A stretch of DNA of 25,386 bases from JASJCP01 sp051155735 (GTDB lineage: Bacteria; Cyanobacteriota; Cyanobacteriia; Cyanobacteriales; Xenococcaceae), in assembly GCA_051155735.1 (NCBI GenBank), contig DAXETX010000170.1, positions 1 to 25,386 of the forward strand, in the 5' to 3' direction. Positions 1 to 8,045 of this stretch are shown here, one piece after another. The number at the start of each line of letters is the position of its first letter. Within the stretch, counting starts at the first letter, position 1. The notes under the pieces are model-generated. The model was not told the DNA's origin and searched no databases. It saw only the letters and a program-made list of their open reading frames with translations. The position numbers and the translations under genes were made by a program.

Positions 1-53
1 AAAATGGGAGAATTAGCAATAAGCTAACTCCTAGATATTTTTGAGAAATTACC

Positions 54-1229
54 ATGAGCGAATCTATCAAGCAAAAAGCGATTACGATTCTGGGTTCTAC
101 CGGTTCGATTGGGACACAAACCTTAGATATAGTAGCCGATCATCCCGATAAATTTCGCGTTGTGGGATTAGCAGCAGGGCGCAATATTAAATTATTAGCA
201 GCACAAATTAGAACTTTTAAACCTGAAATTGTTGCTACTTCCGATGAGGATAAATTAGCAGCACTGCAAGAGGCGATTGCGGATATGCCCAATCCACCAA
301 AGATTGTAGCAGGAGGTCAAGGAGTCGTAGAAGTGGCACGCTATGGAGACGCTGAAAGCGTTGTTACAGGTATTGTCGGTTGTGCGGGCTTGTTGCCAAC
401 TATTGCAGCAATTGAAGCAGGAAAAGATGTGGCTTTAGCCAATAAAGAAACTCTGATTGCAGGTGCGCCTATCGTATTACCGCTAGTGGCAAAACACGGG
501 GTAAAATTACTGCCTGCGGATTCAGAACATTCGGCAATTTTTCAGTGCTTACAAGGTGTTCCAGAAGGTGCTTTAAGACGCATTATTCTGACTGCTTCTG
601 GGGGTTCATTTCGCGATTTACCAGTCGAGAAATTAGCTACTGTTACCGTGCAAGATGCGCTGAAACATCCTAATTGGTCGATGGGTCAAAAGATTACCAT
701 CGATTCGGCGACTCTAATGAATAAGGGTTTAGAGGTAATTGAAGCTCATTATTTATTTGGTTTAGATTACGATCGCATCGATATCGTAATTCATCCTCAA
801 AGTATTATTCACTCTCTGATTGAAATCCAAGATACTTCGGTTTTGGCTCAATTGGGTTGGGCTGATATGCGTCTGCCTTTACTCTATGCCTTATCTTATC
901 CCGAACGCATCGAGACTAATTGGGAACAACTAGATTTGGTGAAAGTGGGTAGTCTCACTTTTGGCGAACCAGATCATCATAAATATCCTTGTATGAAGTT
1001 AGCTTATGCAGCAGGAAAAGCAGGAGGATTGATGCCTGCGGTACTAAATGCAGCTAATGAACAGGCTGTAGCTTTATTTTTAGCGGAGAAAATCGAATTT
1101 TTAGATATACCCCGTTTAATTGAAACTGTTTGCGATCGCTTTACGATTCAAAATACCCAATATCCGAGTCTGGAAGATATTTTAGCAGCAGATCAATGGG
1201 CAAGAAGAGCGATTTTAGACTGTAATTAG
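54..1229 (+). CDS. dxr: 1-deoxy-D-xylulose 5-phosphate reductoisomerase
   Basis: Converts 1-deoxy-D-xylulose 5-phosphate to 2-C-methyl-D-erythritol 4-phosphate with NADPH and a divalent metal. This is the committed step of the plastid-type MEP isoprenoid pathway that supplies carotenoids, phytol and quinone tails. At 391 residues it has the normal family length. The N-terminal NADPH fold begins with GSTGSIGTQT. The conserved ANKETLIAG follows, then the metal and substrate segment LPADSEHSAIFQ, which carries the acidic metal ligands, then ASGGSF, and finally the stretch containing NWSMGQKITIDSATLMNKG and the downstream LEVIEAH. The ATG is the first in-frame start and matches the family N-terminus. 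It runs toward the glycosyltransferase/flippase pair and ends 18 bases before that unit. Nothing in it looks damaged. Confidence 0.97.
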   Translation: MSESIKQKAITILGSTGSIGTQTLDIVADHPDKFRVVGLAAGRNIKLLAAQIRTFKPEIVATSDEDKLAALQEAIADMPNPPKIVAGGQGVVEVARYGDAESVVTGIVGCAGLLPTIAAIEAGKDVALANKETLIAGAPIVLPLVAKHGVKLLPADSEHSAIFQCLQGVPEGALRRIILTASGGSFRDLPVEKLATVTVQDALKHPNWSMGQKITIDSATLMNKGLEVIEAHYLFGLDYDRIDIVIHPQSIIHSLIEIQDTSVLAQLGWADMRLPLLYALSYPERIETNWEQLDLVKVGSLTFGEPDHHKYPCMKLAYAAGKAGGLMPAVLNAANEQAVALFLAEKIEFLDIPRLIETVCDRFTIQNTQYPSLEDILAADQWARRAILDCN

Positions 1230-1247
1230 CTTCAGCTTAACTACTCG

Positions 1248-2198
1248 CTACTTACTTCTGGCTCGAACTGTCGCTAACATTTGTTCTAAAAAAGGTAAAC
1301 CAATAATAGCTGGTAAAAAATAGCGAGAGGTACAAAGTAAACCTAATGCAGCCCCAGTAGCAGGAGCGAGATAAGGTTGATAAAAAAAGATTAAGGCAGC
1401 ATCGCGAGTGCCAATTCCCGCAAAAGTTAGCGGTAACAAGCCAGCTAAAATCGCTAGTGGTGCAAGAGCCAAACTAACCGCAAAAGGAGTCCAGGCTTTT
1501 AGGGCCACAATAAACAGCCAAATTTGGAGTAAATGCAAAAACCAAATAAAGATTGAAGTTGCAGCAATCAAAGTCAATTGCTTAAGATCGCCCCAAAAAT
1601 AATCGTGCATTTCTCCCCAAGAGTTTTGCATCTGATGCAGTTTTTTGCGGATACCTTGAGGAGCTATTTTACTAGTCAAATTAAAAAAGAGATTGGCAAT
1701 TTTGCGATCGCTTAATAAGAGAATGCCTAAGATTAATCCGCCGATAATGCCTCCTGTCATGAGCCAAAATAACCGATCTTTTTCAGGATAAATAATTAAT
1801 CCGAAAGCGCACCACAACAACAGTGACAACAGATCACAAGCTTTTTCAAAAATCACAATTGATAAAGACAAAGTGCCACTAAGTCCATCTCTTTCTTGCA
1901 TAAAATAAGCTTTGGCAATATCTCCCATTTTGGAAGGTAAAATCATATTGAGAACGCTAGAACCTAAGATTAGACGGTTAGCTTCGATAAAACTCAAATT
2001 AGTGCCATGAGGCATTAGTTGTTGTAACCGCCAAGAGGTAACTAGAGTTAGGGGAATGATCATTCCCAGGCTAATACTCATCCACAAGGGGTCAGAAGTT
2101 TGCAAGACTTGAATTAATTGGGTAATTTCAATTTGAGAATAGAGATAAACTAAAATAGCAACACTAATAGCTAAGGAAATAAATCTTTTTAAGTTCAT
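1248..2198 (-). CDS. Flippase-like membrane protein (lysylphosphatidylglycerol synthase TM-region / UPF0104 family)
   Basis: A 316-residue polytopic membrane protein with about seven or eight hydrophobic segments. The first (residues about 5-22) is followed by a conserved-looking stretch near residue 88 (LPSKMGDIAKAYFM) and the GIGTRDAALIFF motif near residue 261, both typical of the flippase-like LPG_synthase_TM family. Members of this family act in the inner membrane as lipid flippases or lipid-modifying enzymes. No catalytic aminoacyl-transfer domain is attached, so lysyl-phosphatidylglycerol synthesis is unlikely. It starts at the last base of the upstream glycosyltransferase stop codon (TAATG), which implies translational coupling. 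An inferred role is translocation of the glycolipid made by that partner. The exact substrate cannot be read from sequence. Confidence 0.85.
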   Translation of the reverse strand: MNLKRFISLAISVAILVYLYSQIEITQLIQVLQTSDPLWMSISLGMIIPLTLVTSWRLQQLMPHGTNLSFIEANRLILGSSVLNMILPSKMGDIAKAYFMQERDGLSGTLSLSIVIFEKACDLLSLLLWCAFGLIIYPEKDRLFWLMTGGIIGGLILGILLLSDRKIANLFFNLTSKIAPQGIRKKLHQMQNSWGEMHDYFWGDLKQLTLIAATSIFIWFLHLLQIWLFIVALKAWTPFAVSLALAPLAILAGLLPLTFAGIGTRDAALIFFYQPYLAPATGAALGLLCTSRYFLPAIIGLPFLEQMLATVRARSK

Positions 2199-3169
2199 TA
2201 ATAAATATCTTTTTGTTGATTAAATTCACTGCGCCGTAATCGTAATTGGATATCTTCTAGTAATTGGCGATTTACCGCCATCAAATCAGCAACTAAACCA
2301 AATAGCCACAACTGAAACCCGACTAAAATTAAAATTGCCGCTAAAATCAAACTAGGAACACGAGGTTTGGCAGGATTATCCCCAATAACCCCCCAAAAAA
2401 GTAATAACCATCGCACACATAGTAAAAATCCCGCACTAAAAGGAACACTTCCTAACATCATAAAAAACTGTAGCGGGCGATAGGTCATAAAAATCCGAAT
2501 AATTGTGATAATTGACCTCTGGATATAAGCAGGAATACTTTTTACAAGACGAGAAGGGCGCAAATAACTATTAGTGCGAATGGGAACATAAGTAATCGCC
2601 ATTCCTCTTTGTCCAGCTTGAATGATTGTTTCTAAAGTGTAAGTATATTCATTAAAAACATTTAGCCTGAAAGCTGCTTTACGACTAATAGCACGAAACC
2701 CACTAGGTGCGTCGGGAATATCGGTTTTACTCGCCACTCTTACTACCCAACTTCCTAGCTGTTGCAAAAATTTCTTCACGGGAGAAAAATCTTTAATCTT
2801 GTGAATTGGTCTAGCCCCAATTACAATTTCAGCTTCTCCTGTTAAGATAGGTTGAATCAGTTTGGGAATATCTTCAGCACAGTACTGATTGTCTGCATCA
2901 GTGTTGACAATAATATCAGCGCCAGCCTTAAGACAAGCCTCGATCCCTGCCATGAAACCTCTAGCTAAACCTTGGTTGTGTTCAAAATGGACAACATGAT
3001 CGACCCCGCAAGCCTTGGCTACTTCCACAGTGCGATCGCAACTTCCATCATTGATAATTAACCACTCTACTGTATCAATACCTGGAATGTGACGCGGTAA
3101 CTGAGATAGGGTTAATCCCAAAGTTGCTTCTTCGTTATAACAGGGAATTTGAATAATTAGCTTGGACAT
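2198..3169 (-). CDS. Family 2 glycosyltransferase with C-terminal membrane anchor (dolichyl-phosphate-mannose-synthase-like)
   Basis: A 323-residue inverting GT-A glycosyltransferase. The N-terminus carries the GT2 signature IPCYNEEATL, then INDGS near residue 40 and the DxD-type nucleotide-sugar and metal site VNTDADNQY near residues 87-95. A GARP segment follows, then DAPSGFRAISRKAA. The C-terminal third has two long hydrophobic segments (about residues 235-260 and 280-305), as in polyprenyl-phosphate glycosyltransferases that load a sugar on a membrane lipid carrier. It is the first gene of a two-gene unit and its TAA overlaps the next ATG by one base. Known relatives use GDP-mannose or UDP-glucose; the donor here is not determinable. 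The product is probably a polyprenyl-phosphate sugar or a related glycolipid for cell-surface glycans. Confidence 0.88.
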   Translation of the reverse strand: MSKLIIQIPCYNEEATLGLTLSQLPRHIPGIDTVEWLIINDGSCDRTVEVAKACGVDHVVHFEHNQGLARGFMAGIEACLKAGADIIVNTDADNQYCAEDIPKLIQPILTGEAEIVIGARPIHKIKDFSPVKKFLQQLGSWVVRVASKTDIPDAPSGFRAISRKAAFRLNVFNEYTYTLETIIQAGQRGMAITYVPIRTNSYLRPSRLVKSIPAYIQRSIITIIRIFMTYRPLQFFMMLGSVPFSAGFLLCVRWLLLFWGVIGDNPAKPRVPSLILAAILILVGFQLWLFGLVADLMAVNRQLLEDIQLRLRRSEFNQQKDIY

Positions 3170-3390
3170 TCACTTGAATTTACTGATTAATTGATGGCGG
3201 TTAGATTTTAGAGTTTCTGTTACTAAAAAAAATAAATCTCGGAAAAGAATTTTTAAAATTTAAGAAATCGCCAAAATACCTAGTAAAATTTGCTGATTGA
3301 TATTATCAGAAAATCAGGCAACTCAACAAGAAAACATTACGTCGATCAACATTATCGTCATCGGCAAGAATTGGAAATTATTATTAAATC

Positions 3391-4242
3391 ATGGTTCAGT
3401 TATCATCATTTTTGGCATTTTTTAGGCACAAGCGTTGGTTATATGGAATTTTAGCCCTAATTTTTGCTATTAGTATCGGTTTAAGTAATGCCCAACCAAC
3501 TCGCGCTAATTCTTGGCTAGAATTGTTGATTAGAGGGGCGCAAATTTATCAGTTATCAACTATTTCCGATCAGCAGGAAGTAGAACTTGGCAAAGAAATT
3601 AATCAAGAATTAATTAAATCTGGTCAAGCCAAGATTTATCGTAACGCCGAAATTAATCGTTATATTAACCAAATTGGACAACGACTGGCGCAGACAAGCG
3701 ATCGCCCCGATCTTCCTTATACTTTTCAAGTAGTAGATGATCCCAATATCAATGCCTTCGCGACGATGGGAGGCTATGTCTATATCAACACAGGATTAAT
3801 CCGTGAAGCAGCTAATGAAGCCGAATTAGCTAGTGTTATTGGTCATGAAATTGGTCATATTGTCGGTCGTCATGCTATCGAACAAATGCGCCAAAGAGCG
3901 ATCGCTCAAGGGGTACTTTCCGCAGCAGGGTTAGACCGTTCTCAAGCCGTACAAATTGGGGTAGATTTAGCAGTAAGTCGCCCTAACAGTCGGGAGGACG
4001 AGTTAGAAGCAGATCGGTTTGGTTTAGCAAATCTCAAAAAAGCGGGTTATGCTCCCTCGGCAATGGTAAGTTTTATGGAAAAATTATTACAGCAAGGCGG
4101 TTCTGTACCTACCTTTTTGAGTACTCACCCTGCAACCTCAGAACGGATTAAAATTTTGCAGCAGAACATCGACTCAACAACTGCTAATGTCGGCAATGGC
4201 TTAAATAACCAAGCTTATCGCAGTAGAGTAAGCTCTCTTTAA
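3391..4242 (+). CDS. Exported M48-family zinc metallopeptidase
   Basis: A 283-residue peptidase of the M48 (Ste24/BepA/OMA1-like) family. The first 35 or so residues form a basic N-region and a hydrophobic core ending near SNAQPTRAN, consistent with a signal peptide or a signal anchor. The catalytic zinc motif is HEIGH at residues 152-156 within VIGHEIGHIVGRHA. The third zinc ligand is expected in SREDELEADRFG near residues 200-211, and both are intact. Upstream, INAFATMGGYVYINTGLI matches the usual M48 substrate-strand region. The protein is short and lacks the TPR repeats of long BepA proteins, so it resembles the compact periplasmic or OMA1-like group. The likely role is quality control of envelope proteins. 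It appears monocistronic, with about 220 bases of AT-rich leader. Confidence 0.92.
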   Translation: MVQLSSFLAFFRHKRWLYGILALIFAISIGLSNAQPTRANSWLELLIRGAQIYQLSTISDQQEVELGKEINQELIKSGQAKIYRNAEINRYINQIGQRLAQTSDRPDLPYTFQVVDDPNINAFATMGGYVYINTGLIREAANEAELASVIGHEIGHIVGRHAIEQMRQRAIAQGVLSAAGLDRSQAVQIGVDLAVSRPNSREDELEADRFGLANLKKAGYAPSAMVSFMEKLLQQGGSVPTFLSTHPATSERIKILQQNIDSTTANVGNGLNNQAYRSRVSSL

Positions 4243-4363
4243 TTGATTTTCCGCTGTTCGAGCCAACGACAGAGCCACTTTATTAGTTATGCCAGAAAAA
4301 CTTTTTCCTCTATCCAAACAAAATTATTGATTTTCTATCCCCTATCTAATCGTTGTTGCTCTT

Positions 4364-5044
4364 GTGTCTGACGCTTCTTCTTTATTTAATGAATCTTGGC
4401 TAGCAGCATTGCGGACTTATAAAGCGATCGCCGTAATTCGCGCTCCTAATCTGGAAATGGGTCTAGCTATGGCAGAAGCGGTAGCTAAAGGCGGAATTAG
4501 GCTGATCGAGATTACTTGGAACAGTCAACAGCCTCAAGAGTTGATCGCTCAGTTACGTTCGAGATTAGTCCATTGCTGGATTGGTGCAGGCACAATTTTA
4601 GATGCCATTCAACTGCAAGAGGCGATCGCTTGTGGCAGTCAATTTTTATTTTCTCCCTACTTCAATCCTCATTTACTAGACATTGCCACCAATCGTTATC
4701 AAGTGCCTTTTGTTCCTGGTGTACTATCGCCTACCGAAATAATCAATGCTTGGCAAGCAGGAGCAACAACAGTTAAAGTGTTTCCCATTCAATCTTTGGG
4801 TGGTGCTAAATATATCAAGAGTTTACAAGCTCCGATGGGTCATATTCCCCTAATTCCTACAGGCGGAATCACTATTGATAATGCTTCAGAGATGTTAGCA
4901 GCAGGAGCAATAGCTGTAGGACTATCTAGTAATCTCTTTCCTCCAGTTTTATTAAAACACCACAACTGGCAAGACATTACTCACAGAACTCGCAATTTAG
5001 TAAACTTATTAACCGTAATTAATAACTTACAAACTGAAAGGTAA
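4364..5044 (+). CDS. eda: 2-keto-3-deoxy-6-phosphogluconate / 4-hydroxy-2-oxoglutarate aldolase (class I)
   Basis: A 226-residue KDPG/KHG aldolase. The (beta/alpha)8 fold shows AVIRA (R26), the catalytic-base segment RLIEITWNS (E49), GAGTILD, SPYFNPHLL, PFVPGVLSPTEI and the Schiff-base lysine K138 in TVKVFPIQ, followed by the phosphate loop IPTGGI. The enzyme splits KDPG into pyruvate and glyceraldehyde 3-phosphate in the Entner-Doudoroff route; relatives also decarboxylate oxaloacetate or cleave hydroxyoxoglutarate. The start is GTG; no ATG lies upstream in frame near the family start, and the next in-frame Met would cut the first strand. The gene is convergent with, and overlaps by 18 bases, the repeat protein on the other strand. 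gnd lies 3 kb downstream, but no edd dehydratase is in the window. Confidence 0.9.
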   Translation: MSDASSLFNESWLAALRTYKAIAVIRAPNLEMGLAMAEAVAKGGIRLIEITWNSQQPQELIAQLRSRLVHCWIGAGTILDAIQLQEAIACGSQFLFSPYFNPHLLDIATNRYQVPFVPGVLSPTEIINAWQAGATTVKVFPIQSLGGAKYIKSLQAPMGHIPLIPTGGITIDNASEMLAAGAIAVGLSSNLFPPVLLKHHNWQDITHRTRNLVNLLTVINNLQTER

Positions 5045-5569
5045 AGTAATCGGAGGAATAATAATTGTCGGACGCGGACGATTTTGTGGAGTTGGAACAG
5101 TTTGGTTCGGGATAACTCTAGGGGGTAATCCATTAGTAGAAATCGTGCGATTGGGGACAACTCCAGGAGGAAAGCCTGTGGGCTGTTGCATCGGAATGGT
5201 GCGATTTGGCACAACTCCAGGGGGTAAACCTGTGGGCTGTTGCGTGACAATACTTCTGCTGGGTACAATCCCTGAAGGAATAGTCGGGGTAGCTTGATTT
5301 CTCGCAGAAGATGCGCCATTAGGAACACAAGGTAAAAGGCAAAAATTTACATTATTACCATTCATGTTGCCCGTACCAAAAGTATAGTTGGAATTAGGAA
5401 CAGGTTGAGGCAAAGTTTGAGGATTATTCGCAGAGCGATTAAACAGTGTATTTAACGATGCGGTAGCTAAATCTACCAAAATATTTTGGGCTGATGCTGA
5501 TTGAGAAGGTGTTACAACTCCTAAGCCCGTGATTAGGGCGATCGCCACTCCCATTCCTCTAAAAGTCAT
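5027..5569 (-). CDS. Secreted proline-rich repeat protein of unknown function
   Basis: Not a family I recognise. The 180-residue product has a clear signal peptide: a short basic start, hydrophobic residues about 5-22, and a predicted cleavage at SASA|QN near residue 28. A short low-complexity segment contains the CLLPC cysteine pair. The C-terminal half is a series of four degenerate units of about 15-18 residues built around PPGVVPNRTI; the central two are near identical. The tail is rich in Pro and Ile. The start ATG is preceded by GAGG at an 8-base gap, a plausible ribosome site. The C-terminal codons overlap the end of the convergent aldolase gene by 18 bases. The protein is probably periplasmic or cell-wall associated, and the repeats may bind glycans or proteins; that is inference. 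Confidence 0.7.
   Translation of the reverse strand: MTFRGMGVAIALITGLGVVTPSQSASAQNILVDLATASLNTLFNRSANNPQTLPQPVPNSNYTFGTGNMNGNNVNFCLLPCVPNGASSARNQATPTIPSGIVPSRSIVTQQPTGLPPGVVPNRTIPMQQPTGFPPGVVPNRTISTNGLPPRVIPNQTVPTPQNRPRPTIIIPPITLPFSL
5145..5252 (-). repeat. Tandem 54-bp coding repeat in the secreted proline-rich protein
   Basis: Two adjacent 54-bp units (5145-5198 and 5199-5252) are near identical in DNA as well as in protein. Each encodes one PPGVVPNRTI unit plus a QQPTG spacer. Diverged partial units flank them on both sides. DNA-level identity suggests recent duplication by slippage or unequal exchange, so copy number may vary among strains. Confidence 0.75.
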
Positions 5570-6184
5570 CCTAAGTACCTCGAATTAGATCAATCAGTAA
5601 AATTTCTGGTTGTTAATCATGTAGGTCATTTTGGCTAAATATATGCAGGTTATCGGTACTAAATAAGTAATCGATCATAAGCTCAAAAGCTTGAAAATCT
5701 CTATTGACGAAGTCATCGCAGGCTCTGTCGTTTTACAAGTCCGCGTTGCCTGAACTTGGTGAGGTGCTTGTAAGCCCCGTGACGGACGTGGCAGAGTACC
5801 GATGACTCGACTTCAAATTTAGCAAGATTTTATTGATTCTTCTGGGAGATTACTCTCTAAAAAACTATTTAATTCCGAAAGTATTTACTCTATTAGTATT
5901 TTTTATAAGATGAAGCCAGTCATTTTATATTGAGTTTTACTGATTCAGTAAGATCTTTTTGTTTTTTTTATTTTTCTCAAATTTACTTTGGCTTTAGTTT
6001 AATTATTCTTAAATTAATTTTTTATTTTTGTAAAATTACTATTCTACTTTTCTTTACTTTATATACTTTTCTTATTAATTATTAAAATTTAATACACAAT
6101 AAATAAAGCCTAAGATGTTATCCGTTTTTACTACTTTCTTTTGTTATTTTTCTGGTTGTTACATCTAAGTAGTAAATTTTGATC
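5570..6184. other. Long AT-rich intergenic region with one GC-rich structured segment
   Basis: This divergent spacer lies between the secreted repeat protein and the malectin-domain protein, so it should hold both promoters. I see no credible ORF in it. Most of 5820-6184 is extremely AT-rich with long T and A runs. The exception is the compact GC-rich segment at 5711-5807, listed separately. No clear ribosome-binding site precedes the ATG at 6185. Confidence 0.6.
5711..5807. repeat. GC-rich nested inverted-repeat element (possible structured RNA or MITE)
   Basis: Three nested complementary pairs close on one another: AGTCATCG (5711-5718) with CGATGACT (5800-5807); CTCTG (5723-5727) with CAGAG (5792-5796); and GTCCG (5739-5743) with CGGAC (5783-5787). 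An alternative inner pair is ACAAG (5735-5739) with CTTGT (5767-5771). The segment is far richer in G+C than its AT-rich surroundings and is non-coding. It could be an independent small RNA, the leader of the upstream minus-strand gene or the downstream plus-strand gene, or a short non-autonomous mobile repeat. I do not recognise a known riboswitch in it. Confidence 0.5.
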
Positions 6185-7915
6185 ATGGCTCAAAAAATAG
6201 ATATCGCTCAATTTAAGCAAGTAATTTCTCACTTTGATGGTAATAATAATGACAAAGATGATATTGCTGCTTTACCCATAGCTGCAACTATAGTTAAATC
6301 AGCAGGATTACAGAACAAATCTACTTTTTTCTATAATAATAATTTGGGAGAATCCGACAATTCTGCGCAAGTTCAAGCAATGAGAGAAAGTGCAGCCTTT
6401 GCTGAAAAGCTAGGAATTGATACTTATGATTACCAAGCAAATACACAGCAAACAACTGCCGAACTAGTCAAAATTCTCGACTCAGGGCAAAAAATATTAG
6501 CGATTGAGGGTGGACCGATGGAAGCAATCTATCGGGGCTTAGAGCAGACTAGCCCTCAAAACCGCAAAAATATCACTTTACTGTCACACTCAAGTTGGAA
6601 TGAAGACCGAGATGTGGCTAATAGACCTGGAGTCAAAGATGTCAGAACTTGGGCAGATATTAAAAGAGATTTTCCTGAAGTTGAACTGATCGAAATTAAC
6701 GATCAAAATGGCGGAGGTGATAGTGGTTTTAATAGTGCTAAATGGAAATGGTTAGATAGTACTAATAATCCAGTTTTGCAAGAAGCTCGCGAGCTAATGA
6801 AATCGGCTCAGTACAAAATCAATGACCCCTCTGATGCAGGAATGCATTTCTTTTCGATCACGGGAAATGAGAGTGCCGATCCTAATGATGCTAAGCTGTT
6901 TTTTGAAGCTAATCCACCTCGGTTTGGTTCTAGCCCTAACCCCACTCCAACACCTGAACCAATTCCAACACCTGAGCCAACTCCAACACCTGAGCCAACT
7001 CCAATACCTGAACCAATTCCAACACCTAGTGGCTCGATTATATTAGAAGCTGAAAGTATGCAGCTTTCTGGGGAATACAAAGTTGAAACCATTAGTGTCG
7101 CTTCTGGTAAGCAAGGGATTAGTCTTCTTGGTGGTTCAGATCAAGGCATGGGAACAGCTACTTTTAAGTTTAATAATTCATCTGGTATGTACGATGTCAA
7201 AATTACCTACTTCGATGAAAATGATGGGGTTGGTAGTTTTAATCTGAAACAAGGCAATCAGCAAATTGCTTCTGTGAATCTCAATCAACAATTGGGTAGT
7301 AATCTAGCTGATGCTAAAACTTTAACTAGTACTGAAATTCAAGACATTTCGATTAAGGCAGGAGATATTTTTACCTTCACAGGCTTTGAAGACGGGATTC
7401 GCCCAGATGCAGAACATACTCGGATCGACAAAATCGAGTTTATTCCGAACTCAGAACCAACTCCTACTGCCAAGCCGATTCGGATTAATGCTGGAGGTGG
7501 CGCTTTTACTGATAGTGATGGCAACCAATGGACTGGAGATCGATTTTTTCAAGGTGGCAAAGTTTATGCCACTACAGCAGGTATTGATCTAACTCAAGAT
7601 GACTCTTTATTTCAAACCGAACGCTTTGGTCGCAACTTTTCTTATGATATACCAGTGAAAAACGGTAACTATCAAGTTAATCTGAGCTTTGCTGAAATTT
7701 ATTGGAATGAATCAAATCAGCGTGTCTTTAATTTGGAAGTAGAAAATAACCTAGTGATTGATGATCTCGATATCTATGCTACAGCAGGCAGTAAAAATGA
7801 GGGATTAGAAAAATCATTTTCCGCTGAAGTACAAGACGGTATGCTTAATTTAGATTTTAGTGCTACTACTAACAATGCTAAAATCTCTGCGATTGAGGTA
7901 GTTATGACAAATTAA
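6185..7915 (+). CDS. Multidomain carbohydrate-binding protein: nucleoside-hydrolase-like + CBM-like + malectin-like
   Basis: A 576-residue modular protein. Residues about 1-245 resemble the nucleoside-hydrolase-like fold, with an aspartate-rich N-terminal HFDGNNNDKDDIAALP that recalls the DxDxxxDD calcium site, plus IEGGPMEAI and LLSHSSWNEDRD. A Pro-Thr-Glu linker (about 248-282) leads to a beta-sandwich CBM6-like module opening ILEAESMQLSG. A second short PT linker then leads to a C-terminal malectin-like domain (RINAGGGAFTDSDG, NYQVNLSFAEIYW, FNLEVENN). Known CBM and malectin modules bind glycans; the combination suggests cleavage or sensing of a glycoside or nucleoside on a polysaccharide surface. 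No signal peptide is visible, so export, if any, needs another route. I prefer ATG 6185 over the in-frame TTG at 6179. The domain assignment of the first part is the least certain. Confidence 0.7.
   Translation: MAQKIDIAQFKQVISHFDGNNNDKDDIAALPIAATIVKSAGLQNKSTFFYNNNLGESDNSAQVQAMRESAAFAEKLGIDTYDYQANTQQTTAELVKILDSGQKILAIEGGPMEAIYRGLEQTSPQNRKNITLLSHSSWNEDRDVANRPGVKDVRTWADIKRDFPEVELIEINDQNGGGDSGFNSAKWKWLDSTNNPVLQEARELMKSAQYKINDPSDAGMHFFSITGNESADPNDAKLFFEANPPRFGSSPNPTPTPEPIPTPEPTPTPEPTPIPEPIPTPSGSIILEAESMQLSGEYKVETISVASGKQGISLLGGSDQGMGTATFKFNNSSGMYDVKITYFDENDGVGSFNLKQGNQQIASVNLNQQLGSNLADAKTLTSTEIQDISIKAGDIFTFTGFEDGIRPDAEHTRIDKIEFIPNSEPTPTAKPIRINAGGGAFTDSDGNQWTGDRFFQGGKVYATTAGIDLTQDDSLFQTERFGRNFSYDIPVKNGNYQVNLSFAEIYWNESNQRVFNLEVENNLVIDDLDIYATAGSKNEGLEKSFSAEVQDGMLNLDFSATTNNAKISAIEVVMTN
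6947..7026 (+). repeat. 18-bp tandem repeat encoding the Pro-Thr-Pro-Glu linker
   Basis: About four and a half copies of an 18-bp unit of the form CCAACACCTGARCCAAYT encode PTPEP(I/T) units. It is a flexible inter-domain linker. The repeat also creates a long antisense ORF rich in Gly and Val, which is an artefact. Slippage could change linker length between strains. Confidence 0.85.
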
Positions 7916-7963
7916 CTAATCTAACGTCAGCATCAATCCGTTACAATTTTTTTTAGCCTAAGA

Positions 7964-8014
7964 TAGGGCAGATTTACTAAAGTGGGAATTACTTTCAGCT
8001 AAAAATCTGCCCTA
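7964..8014. terminator. Perfect 12-bp inverted repeat between convergent genes (probable bidirectional terminator)
   Basis: TAGGGCAGATTT (7964-7975) is the exact reverse complement of 8003-8014. The loop contains a second pairing, AAAGT (7979-7983) with ACTTT (7991-7995). It sits between the convergent ends of the malectin-domain gene and gnd, the right place for a shared terminator. No U-tract follows on either strand, so it is not a textbook intrinsic terminator; a small nested hairpin element is the alternative. A second small hairpin, GTTCG/CGAAC, lies at 8015-8029. Confidence 0.5.
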
Positions 8015-8045
8015 GTTCGGATCTCGAACTTAAGTTGATAATTAC

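Noticed and set aside
1..53. Possible end of an upstream gene
   Set aside because: The 53 bases before dxr show no clear coding frame or terminator hairpin; nothing can be claimed.
4981..5328. ORF of 115 codons in another frame of the secreted repeat protein gene
   Set aside because: It has the same 54-bp periodicity as the real gene, no signal peptide and an unlikely Leu/Arg/Phe composition; the 180-residue frame has a signal peptide and a good ribosome site.
6947..7026. Possible CRISPR-like repeat array
   Set aside because: The 18-bp units are contiguous with no spacers and encode an in-frame protein linker.
6808..7092. Long ORF on the minus strand opposite the malectin-domain gene
   Set aside because: It is a Gly/Val/Ser repeat produced by reading the PT-rich 18-bp linker repeat backwards; no domain or ribosome site supports it.
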